Origin: Modestobacter sp.
GTDB lineage: Bacteria; Actinomycetota; Actinomycetes; Mycobacteriales; Geodermatophilaceae
Assembly: GCA_025966175.1 (NCBI GenBank)
Contig: JAOPVN010000256.1
Span: 1 to 5,002, forward strand
DNA: 5,002 nucleotides
Reading direction: 5' to 3'
Position 1 is the first letter of the stretch, and every line of letters starts with the position of its first letter. The notes beneath the pieces were generated by a model that was given only the letters and a program-made list of their open reading frames with translations, ran no database searches and had not been told where the DNA came from. Below are positions 1-5,002 of the stretch, in pieces. A program made the position numbers and the translations under genes.

Positions 1-34
1 CGCCAGCCGCTGCCGGGTCAGCCGACCAGGACGG

Positions 35-1045
35 TCAGCGGGGGCGGGTGGTGCGGTCGACCAGGTCGATCGCGGTGCAGAGGCCGAGCCCGAGCGCGCG
101 TCCGCTGGTGGAGCCGGTCGCCAGCAGTGCCCGGATCGCCGGTGCCAGCGCTCCGTCACCGACCAGACCGCGCAGGACGGCGGCGAACTCACCACTGACC
201 CGACCCGCGGCGGCGTGCCGCAGCAATGCCCGGGACAGCTCGGTGGTGCGGCCCGCGGCCAGTGCGGTCACCCCGGCGCCGAACCGCTCCGCGGCAGGGT
301 GCCCGAGCAGGACCAGCCCGGCGGTGGTGCCGGCCAGCACGTCGTCGCCGGCCGGGGTCAGCCCCGGGCCCAGCCCGATCAGCCGGGTCGCGGTGCGCAG
401 CGCGGCGTCGAGGTCGGCGCGACGAACGGCGCCGCGCAGCGCGGCCAGCGGACCGCTCGGGCCGCTGGGCAGCCCGGGCAGGACGAAGGCGCTGTGCGGC
501 ACGCCCTCGCCGTACAGCGCGGCGCGCAGCTGGCGGACGCCCTCGGGCAGCAGCGCCGGCCGGGCGGTGGGCAGCTTGGGCCGCGGGTCCCACCAGGCAG
601 CCGCGCTCACGGTCAGGTCCCCGACGACCAGCCGGCCACCGCCGACCCGGGCAGGGGCACCGCTGGGCACCGCCACCAGCGGGCGGCCGTTGGAGGGCCG
701 GAACAGCACGCAGCCCAGCGGCAGCCGGGCGGCGTCGGAGGTCAGCACGCCCACGACGTCGGGGCCGTGCGTCGTCTGGACGGTGAGGTAGACCGCCGCG
801 GGCACACTGAGCAGCACCCGTGCCGAGCGCACCGGTCCGCGCAGCAGCTCGGCGACGCCGGTGCTGGCCTGGGCCGGCACGGACGCGCGGCTGCCCGGCG
901 ACCCGTGCGGGTCGGAGGTGTGTGCGAGGTGGATCGTGGGTACGCCGGCTCGTGCCGCCCGCCCAGGGCGCGTGGCCCGATGAGTCGTGGTCTCCTGAGC
1001 GCCGGCGGCGGTCTGTCCGCCGGTGCTTTCGTTGATGGTGCGCAT
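35..1045 (-). CDS. allH: DUF2877 family protein, AllH-like (oxamate carbamoyltransferase-associated)
   Basis: 336 residues from the ATG at 1045, which follows GGTGGAGG four bases upstream. Reading on to the ATG at 1171 would add 42 Arg/Pro/Thr-rich residues with no domain character, so I reject it. The DUF2877 hallmark is clear: GLGPGLTPAGDD at residues 224-235, with GSTSG at 311-315 and a Thr-Glu-Leu-Ser element near 268-271. The N-terminal half holds the beta-rich segment typical of the family, with a Trp-Trp-Asp-Pro around 151-154. In E. coli the DUF2877 protein AllH acts with AllF (FdrA-like) and AllG (DUF1116) to convert oxalurate to oxamate plus carbamoyl phosphate in the cytosol during anaerobic allantoin use. 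The first ~60 residues (Thr/Gly/Ala/Arg-rich) look disordered and make it longer than E. coli AllH (about 270). No fdrA or DUF1116 gene is visible; both would lie left of base 1 if present. Family assignment is firm; reaction and substrate are inferred. Confidence 0.82.
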   Translation of the reverse strand: MRTINESTGGQTAAGAQETTTHRATRPGRAARAGVPTIHLAHTSDPHGSPGSRASVPAQASTGVAELLRGPVRSARVLLSVPAAVYLTVQTTHGPDVVGVLTSDAARLPLGCVLFRPSNGRPLVAVPSGAPARVGGGRLVVGDLTVSAAAWWDPRPKLPTARPALLPEGVRQLRAALYGEGVPHSAFVLPGLPSGPSGPLAALRGAVRRADLDAALRTATRLIGLGPGLTPAGDDVLAGTTAGLVLLGHPAAERFGAGVTALAAGRTTELSRALLRHAAAGRVSGEFAAVLRGLVGDGALAPAIRALLATGSTSGRALGLGLCTAIDLVDRTTRPR

Positions 1046-1049
1046 GTGC

Positions 1050-1057
1050 CCTCCACC
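1050..1057 (-). promoter_or_regulatory. Ribosome binding site of the DUF2877 gene
   Basis: Read on the minus strand the bases are GGTGGAGG, four bases before the ATG at 1045. This is the only strong purine-rich site near the 5' end of the gene and decides the start in favour of 1045 over 1171. Confidence 0.65.
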
Positions 1058-1267
1058 CGTGCGGTCGACGGCAGCCGCCTGCGTGCCCGGCCCCGTCCCG
1101 GTTCTGCTCGTCCGGACGGAGGGAGTCCGATCCCGCGGTGATACGGGTCGGCCTACCATCCGTGCCGGCACAGGTTCCGGATGACGAACCTAAGTGGCGC
1201 GTCCCCCAGGCCTGTATGGCGATTCTCGCCAAGCGTGGCTTCTGCCGTCCAGAGACGTCTGACAGAA

Positions 1268-1289
1268 TCTCGTGCAGATGTCTCGTGCA
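1268..1289. repeat. Tandem 9-bp direct repeat TCTCGTGCA, possible operator
   Basis: TCTCGTGCA occurs at 1268-1276 and again at 1281-1289, separated by GATG, giving a 13-base period. It lies 20-45 bases before the proposed pucR start and directly after the palindrome AGACGTCT. A repeated half-site next to a regulator gene suggests a binding site, but a chance repeat of this length in a few hundred bases is only moderately unlikely. No function is shown. Confidence 0.35.
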
Positions 1290-1311
1290 CGGCGTTTTGG
1301 GGGTACGTACA

Positions 1312-3273
1312 GTGACTGAACGTGAGGCATCCGTGACATACGCTGCGCACAGCGATCGGGCCGCCACTTTCAGTACTGTGCCGGCCTCGTTGGAGCCGGT
1401 GCTCTCCCAGGTGCCGCCGGCCGACCGGAGCGCTCTGCAGGACAGCATGGGGCTCACCGTCGACCAGCTGCTGCAGCTGCCGGGGCTGGAGGGCACCGTG
1501 GTCGTGGGCGGGGCGACCGGCACCCGCCGCATCGTCCGGCACGTCACCGTCGACGACCCCGCCGACCCGCTCGGTGGCTCGGGCCCCGACGTCCTCGTCG
1601 TCCTCGCCTCCCGGCTGCCGCAGGGCGACCCGGCACAGAGCCGGGCCCTGATCGAGCGGCTGCACCGCGGTGGCAACGGCGCGCTGGCCTACCGCTCCGA
1701 GGTGGGTCCGGGCAACGCGGCGGGGGAGGTGCCCGCCGAGGTGCTCGCCGAGGCCGACCGGCGCGGATTCCCGGTCCTCGTGCTGCCGAGCTCCACCCGG
1801 CTGGACGAGGTCGTCGCCGAGGTGCTCGGCGCGATCATCGACAAGCAGACCCAGGCGCTCTCGCTCGCCAACCGGATGCACAACCAGTTCATCGACGTCG
1901 CGCTGTCCGGCGGTGGACTGATGGAGGTCACCACCCAGGTGTCGACCTTCCTGTCGGGCGCGGCGGTGCTGGGTCTGGGCCCGGACCGCGAGGTCGCCAC
2001 CAGTGCCGGCCCCCCGGAGGAGGTCGCCGAGATCCGGGACTGGCTGTGGCTGCTCGACGCCGCGGCCGACGACGCCTTCGCCGACCTCACGCCGTCCCGG
2101 CGACTGTCGGGCAACCGCGCCGACCAGAGCGTGGTCACCCCGGCCGAGGTGCTGGCCGACGCCGACCTGTCACCGGCCGACGGCATCCTGCTGGTCCCCG
2201 GGCACCACGAGCTCCCCGGCGGGGTGGGGGAGTACGCCGTCGCCCCGATCATGGCCGGCGAGCAACGCCACGGCTGGCTGGTCGCGGTCAACCGGCACGG
2301 GCCGATGCTGCTCGGCGCCGGCGCCGTCCTCGAGCAGGCCGCGGTGATCGCGGCCCTGTCGGAGATCCGGTCCCAGGCGGTGCACTCGGTCGAGCTGCGG
2401 TTCCAGGGTGACCTGGTGCGGCGCCTGGTCGGCGGGGTCGTCGGGCACACCGAGCGGACGCTGGCCTACACCCGGTCCTTCGGCTGGCGGCTGGACGGGC
2501 CGGTCGTCGTCCTGGTCAGCGGGACGGAGACGGTGGCCGACGCCAGCGCCGACCCGACCCGCGCACTGGACGTGCTGGACCGGCTGGCGGACGGCTGGCG
2601 CGCCGCGGTGGACGCCGAGGTGGCCGGCGCGGCCGTGGCCGGCCTGGCGACCGAGATCGTCACGGTGCTCCCGCTGGACGGGCGCACCCCCGAGGAGCTC
2701 TCCGCCCTGGTCGCCGCGGTGACCGCCCGGGTCAACGCGCGGCTGCGCCGGGTCGGCCGGCTGCTGGGCACCGGGATCGGGCGCCCGGCGGAGTCGCTCT
2801 CCGCGCTGGCCGAGGCCTACCAGCAGGCGCAGCGGGCGCTGGTGGTCGGCCAGGAGATCCATGGCGGACACGCGGTCACCCACTTCGACCAGCTGGGCGT
2901 CTTCCGGCTGCTGTCGCTGATCCCGGACAGCAACGAGTTGCGCTCCTACGTCGACGAGGTGCTCGGGCCACTGGCCGACTCCGGCGACCTGGACTCCACC
3001 GACCTGCGGGAAACCCTGCGAGTACTCCTGGAGACCAACCTCAACGTCGCCGAGTCCGCTCGGCGACTGCACTTTCACTACAACACGATGCGGTACCGGA
3101 TCGGCAAGCTGGAGCGGTTGCTCGGGCCGTTCACCACCGACCCGACGCTGCGGCTGAACCTGCTGCTGGCGCTGCACGCGGCCCGGATGCGCGGACTCGA
3201 CCAGCCGCACCGCCCGCCGCTGGAGAGCCTCGCCGCGACGGTCCTCGACGAGGGACTCGAGTCACTGGGCTGA
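1312..3273 (+). CDS. pucR: PucR-family transcriptional regulator
   Basis: 653 residues from the GTG at 1312. The N-terminal PucR domain covers about residues 46-172 (opening MGLTVDQLLQLPGLEG). A middle sensor-like region runs about 190-350, a CdaR/GGDEF-like domain about 365-510 (around QGDLVRRLVGG and SFGWRLDGPVVVLV), and the C-terminal PucR/CdaR helix-turn-helix about 564-625, with NVAESARRLHFHYNT at 578-592 followed by MRYRIGKLERLLG. This is full-length family architecture, with no truncation or frameshift. PucR proteins are DNA-binding regulators of purine and other nitrogen-compound catabolism; the ligand here is unknown. The gene sits between a DUF2877 gene (divergent) and a nucleobase permease (146 bases downstream, same strand), so these are its likely targets. 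The start is uncertain. GTG 1312 has GGGGG eight bases before it; GTG 1333 has GTGAGG five bases before it; ATG 1447 has AGGA and begins right at the domain. Strong GC3 bias begins by about 1378, so a start at 1312 or 1333 is preferred over 1447. Confidence 0.9.
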   Translation: MTEREASVTYAAHSDRAATFSTVPASLEPVLSQVPPADRSALQDSMGLTVDQLLQLPGLEGTVVVGGATGTRRIVRHVTVDDPADPLGGSGPDVLVVLASRLPQGDPAQSRALIERLHRGGNGALAYRSEVGPGNAAGEVPAEVLAEADRRGFPVLVLPSSTRLDEVVAEVLGAIIDKQTQALSLANRMHNQFIDVALSGGGLMEVTTQVSTFLSGAAVLGLGPDREVATSAGPPEEVAEIRDWLWLLDAAADDAFADLTPSRRLSGNRADQSVVTPAEVLADADLSPADGILLVPGHHELPGGVGEYAVAPIMAGEQRHGWLVAVNRHGPMLLGAGAVLEQAAVIAALSEIRSQAVHSVELRFQGDLVRRLVGGVVGHTERTLAYTRSFGWRLDGPVVVLVSGTETVADASADPTRALDVLDRLADGWRAAVDAEVAGAAVAGLATEIVTVLPLDGRTPEELSALVAAVTARVNARLRRVGRLLGTGIGRPAESLSALAEAYQQAQRALVVGQEIHGGHAVTHFDQLGVFRLLSLIPDSNELRSYVDEVLGPLADSGDLDSTDLRETLRVLLETNLNVAESARRLHFHYNTMRYRIGKLERLLGPFTTDPTLRLNLLLALHAARMRGLDQPHRPPLESLAATVLDEGLESLG

Positions 3274-3328
3274 GTCGGGCGTGTTACGGCGTGTCCCACC
3301 AGGCGCGCCGTGACGGGAACGTGTCCGC

Positions 3329-3358
3329 CAGACCCCTGGTGCGGGCGCCCGCGGTCTG
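3329..3358. terminator. Hairpin downstream of pucR, possible terminator
   Basis: CAGACC (3329-3334) pairs with GGTCTG (3353-3358). Nested inside is a perfect 12-bp palindrome, GCGGGCGCCCGC (3341-3352), with a six-base bulge on the left side. The structure begins 55 bases after the pucR stop. There is no U-tract, which is common for actinobacterial terminators, but its absence also leaves open that this is a regulatory element in the permease leader. Function is inferred from position. Confidence 0.35.
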
Positions 3359-3372
3359 CCACTGTGCGATTC

Positions 3373-3384
3373 CTCAGCGCTGAG
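3373..3384. promoter_or_regulatory. Perfect 12-bp palindrome upstream of the permease, candidate operator
   Basis: CTCAGCGCTGAG reads identically on both strands. It lies 22 bases before the Shine-Dalgarno site and 35 bases before the permease ATG, where an operator or leader element would sit. It is less GC-rich than the nearby GC-only palindromes, so base composition explains it less easily. A binding protein is not known; the adjacent PucR regulator is one candidate. Confidence 0.4.
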
Positions 3385-3406
3385 CTACTTCGTTCGGCGG
3401 CCCGGT

Positions 3407-3414
3407 GGAGGAGG
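3407..3414 (+). promoter_or_regulatory. Strong ribosome binding site of the permease gene
   Basis: GGAGGAGG, with five bases to the ATG at 3420. It overlaps the in-frame GTG at 3405, which shows that GTG to be part of the ribosome site rather than the start codon. Confidence 0.8.
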
Positions 3415-3419
3415 ACCTG

Positions 3420-4868
3420 ATGGCGTTCGGCTGGAAGCTCTACGGGGATGGCAAGACCCCGCCCGTCGGAGAGTCGGTGGCACCCGACGAACGGCTGTCC
3501 TGGCCGCGCACGATCGGCATCGGCGCCCAGCACGTGGTCGCCATGTTCGGGGCGACGTTCGTCTTCCCGCTGATCATGGGCCTGGACGCGAACCTGGCGA
3601 TCATGATGAGCGGGATCGCGACGATCGTCTTCCTGCTCATCGTGCAGGGGAAGGTGCCCAGCTACCTGGGCACCAGCGCGGCCTTCGTCGGTGGCGTCCT
3701 CGCCATCCGGGCCAACGGCGGCGGCGACGCCGACGTCGTCGGCGCGATCCTGGTCTCCGGCGTCGTGCTGGCGCTGGTCGGGCTGCTGATCAACGCGCTG
3801 GGGCCGCGGGCGATCAACGCCGTGCTGCCCCCGGCGGTCACCGGTGCGGTCGTCCTGATCATCGGGTTCAACCTCGCCCCCGTGGTGGCGAACACCTACT
3901 GGCCGCAGGACCAGTGGGTCGGACTGGCCACGATGATCTTCGTCATCATCGCCTCGCTGGTGCTGCGCGGGTTCTGGGCCCGAATCTCCATCCTGCTCGG
4001 CCTGGTCTTCGGCTACCTGCTGTCCGCGCTGCTGGACGTCACGACCGGCCCGATCACCTCCGTCCTCGGCGGCGCCACCGAAGCCACCACGCACGACCGG
4101 CTGGACCTCTCCGGTGTGCACTCCGCCGACTGGATCGGGCTGCCGAACTTCACCGCACCGCACTTCTCGGTCAACTTCAGCTTGCTGGTGCTGCCTGCGG
4201 TGATCGCGCTGATCGCCGAGAACGCCGGGCACGTGAAGGCCGTCGCGGCGATGACCAAGCGCGACCTGGACCCGGTGCTGGGGCGGGCGATCTTCGCCGA
4301 CGGCGTGGGCACCGTGCTGGCCACCTCGGTCGGCGGCTCCCCGACCACCACGTACGCGGAGAACATCGGCGTCATGGCGGCCACCCGCGTGTACTCGACC
4401 GCGGCCTACTACGTCGCCGCCATCGTCGCGCTCCTGCTGGGGCTCTGCCCGAAGTTCGGCGCGCTGGTCAATGCGATCCCCGGCGGGGTGCTCGGCGGGA
4501 TCACGGTGATCCTCTACGGGATGATCGGCCTGCTCGGCGCCAAGATCTGGAAGGAGAACCGGGTCGACTTCGCCAATCCGATCAACCTGGTGCCCCTCGC
4601 GGCCGGGATCATCATCGGGATCGGCAACGTCAACCTCGTGTTCAGCGACGAGTACTCCCTCGGCGGCATCGCCCTGGGCTCGATCGTGGCCGTCGTCGGC
4701 TGGCACCTGGCCCGGGCGCTCGCGCCGGCGGAGATGAAGGCGGCGCTGCTCGCCGAGGGCGGCTTCGCCGGCGGCACCGGCCCGTCGCTGGGAGCCAGCG
4801 GCGGCCACCGCGCCGACCCGGGCGGGGCGGATCCCTCCGACGTCGACCGGGCGGACACCACTCGCTGA
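3420..4868 (+). CDS. uraA: NCS2/NAT family nucleobase permease, uracil (UraA) type
   Basis: 482 residues from the ATG at 3420, set by GGAGGAGG five bases upstream. It is an inner-membrane nucleobase:proton symporter. Hydrophobic segments fit the 14-helix UraA fold: about 35-54 with QHVVAMFGATFVFP (37-50), 58-76, 83-96 with YLGTSAAFVGG (82-92), 106-127, 135-152, 168-206, 252-272, 294-325, 327-341, 347-371, 387-403 and 411-432. AEN at 266-268 places Glu267 where UraA has its substrate-binding Glu241. The NAT signature ENIGVMAATR spans 314-323, with Glu314 matching UraA Glu290. The flanking TTTY and VYST also match UraA. A Glu in the first motif position is typical of uracil carriers; xanthine and urate carriers usually have Gln. 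Residues 437-482 form a Gly/Ala/Asp-rich cytosolic tail with no domain. The gene follows pucR in the same direction, so it may be read through from pucR or have its own regulated promoter. Family is certain; uracil preference is a good inference, with thymine or other bases possible. Confidence 0.92.
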   Translation: MAFGWKLYGDGKTPPVGESVAPDERLSWPRTIGIGAQHVVAMFGATFVFPLIMGLDANLAIMMSGIATIVFLLIVQGKVPSYLGTSAAFVGGVLAIRANGGGDADVVGAILVSGVVLALVGLLINALGPRAINAVLPPAVTGAVVLIIGFNLAPVVANTYWPQDQWVGLATMIFVIIASLVLRGFWARISILLGLVFGYLLSALLDVTTGPITSVLGGATEATTHDRLDLSGVHSADWIGLPNFTAPHFSVNFSLLVLPAVIALIAENAGHVKAVAAMTKRDLDPVLGRAIFADGVGTVLATSVGGSPTTTYAENIGVMAATRVYSTAAYYVAAIVALLLGLCPKFGALVNAIPGGVLGGITVILYGMIGLLGAKIWKENRVDFANPINLVPLAAGIIIGIGNVNLVFSDEYSLGGIALGSIVAVVGWHLARALAPAEMKAALLAEGGFAGGTGPSLGASGGHRADPGGADPSDVDRADTTR

Positions 4869-4888
4869 CCGCAGCACAGCACGGCACC

Positions 4889-4926
4889 GACCGGCCCGGC
4901 GCCGCCGCGGAGGAGCCGGGCCGGTC
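4889..4926. terminator. Stem-loop terminator after the permease gene
   Basis: GACCGGCCCGGC (4889-4900) is the exact reverse complement of GCCGGGCCGGTC (4915-4926), giving a 12-bp perfect, nearly all-GC stem with a 14-base loop. It starts 20 bases after the stop codon, the expected place for an intrinsic terminator. No U-tract follows, as is usual in very GC-rich actinomycetes. It could also act bidirectionally for a gene to the right. Confidence 0.65.
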
Positions 4927-4928
4927 CG

Positions 4929-4942
4929 CGCGGCCGGCCGCG
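4929..4942. repeat. 14-bp GC palindrome next to the terminator
   Basis: CGCGGCCGGCCGCG is a perfect 14-bp palindrome two bases beyond the terminator stem. It is pure G and C, so chance symmetry is more likely than elsewhere. It may add to the termination structure. Confidence 0.35.
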
Positions 4943-4945
4943 GTC

Positions 4946-4969
4946 TCCCGCAGCAGCCCGGAGGCGGGA
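4946..4969. repeat. Small inverted repeat near the right edge
   Basis: TCCCGC (4946-4951) and GCGGGA (4964-4969) can form a 6-bp stem with a 12-base loop, followed by an A-rich stretch AAGCGAA. It is the third structured element in a row after the permease gene. It could be a second terminator or chance. The rest of the sequence to base 5002 shows no start codon with a ribosome site and no RNA gene. Confidence 0.2.
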
Positions 4970-5002
4970 AAGCGAACGGCGGGGGCGCACGCCGAGCTGA
5001 GC

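Larger units (their letters stand above)
1046..1311. promoter_or_regulatory. Divergent intergenic control region between the DUF2877 gene and pucR
   Basis: This region must carry promoters for both divergent genes. It holds several small symmetric elements: CGTCCGGACG (1109-1118), GTGCCGGCAC (1162-1171), AGGTTC and GAACCT as inverted arms (1172-1177 and 1186-1191), AGACGTCT (1253-1260), a direct repeat TCTCGTGCA (1268-1276 and 1281-1289), and GTACGTAC (1303-1310). A -35-like CTGACA sits at 1259-1264, but I find no convincing -10 at 16-18 bases from it. On the minus strand TAGGTT (1192-1187) could be a -10 for the DUF2877 gene, without a good -35. The part from about 1185 to 1345 is visibly less GC-rich than the flanking genes, as expected of a promoter region. 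Neighbouring a PucR gene, it is the natural place for autoregulation. I do not recognise a B. subtilis-type PucR box. The role is inferred from position; exact sites are unproven. Confidence 0.5.

Noticed and set aside
1..34. Possible start of the next minus-strand gene (a partner subunit)
   Set aside because: These 34 bases contain no ATG or GTG on the minus strand, so nothing can be supported.
48..1141. Long plus-strand open frames across the DUF2877 gene
   Set aside because: They are antisense to a gene with clear family motifs and translate to Arg/Ala/Pro/Gly-rich sequence, the usual shadow of high-GC coding DNA.
1138..1311. Extension of pucR back to the GTG at 1138
   Set aside because: The added 58 residues show no third-position GC bias, no domain and cover the apparent promoter region.
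189..1676. Long minus-strand open frame spanning the divergent region and the start of pucR
   Set aside because: It is composed of low-complexity Arg/Ala/Gly-rich sequence, runs in another frame over two real genes and contains no domain.
3405..3419. GTG at 3405 as the permease start
   Set aside because: It overlaps the GGAGGAGG ribosome site that serves the ATG at 3420.
3078..4877. 599-codon minus-strand open frame opposite the permease
   Set aside because: It is a shadow of the permease gene: the translation is a His/Gln/Asp/Arg-rich repeat-like sequence that arises from the opposite strand of hydrophobic codons.
4514..4990. Minus-strand open frame at the right edge
   Set aside because: It mostly overlaps the permease gene, has no ribosome site and no recognisable domain.
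1..5002. tRNA or rRNA genes, CRISPR array, insertion sequence or prophage traces
   Set aside because: No cloverleaf, repeat-spacer pattern, transposase motif or terminal inverted repeats with target duplication were seen by eye.

Overview
The window reads as chromosomal DNA from a very GC-rich actinomycete. Coding regions have almost exclusively G or C at third codon positions, GTG start codons are plausible, Shine-Dalgarno sites are GGAGG-like, and the protein sequences are Actinobacteria-like. A Pseudonocardiales or Geodermatophilales relative would fit, but I cannot fix the genus from sequence alone.

There are three genes. On the minus strand (35-1045) is a DUF2877 protein related to AllH (formerly YlbF) of E. 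coli, which is part of the oxamate carbamoyltransferase system of anaerobic allantoin use. Its 3' end lies near the left edge, so any partner subunits would be off-window. Divergent from it is a PucR-family transcription regulator (about 1312-3273). Downstream on the same strand is an NCS2/NAT nucleobase permease (3420-4868). Its signature motif is of the UraA (uracil) type rather than the xanthine/urate type.

The non-coding parts are short. The 266-base divergent region (1046-1311) is less GC-rich near pucR and holds several small palindromes and a 9-bp direct repeat. The 146-base gap between pucR and the permease holds a hairpin and a perfect 12-bp palindrome close upstream of a strong ribosome binding site. 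A 12-bp-stem hairpin follows the permease gene and probably terminates it. The last ~60 bases hold no visible gene.

Together the genes look like a nucleobase/ureide nitrogen-salvage locus: a permease brings in a base, a PucR regulator senses the compound or its breakdown product, and a DUF2877 protein contributes to a carbamoyl-transfer step releasing carbamoyl phosphate. The families are well supported. The shared pathway is inferred from family knowledge and adjacency. I do not see a clearly new system here. The most interesting point is the pairing of a uracil-type permease with an allantoin-pathway (DUF2877) protein.
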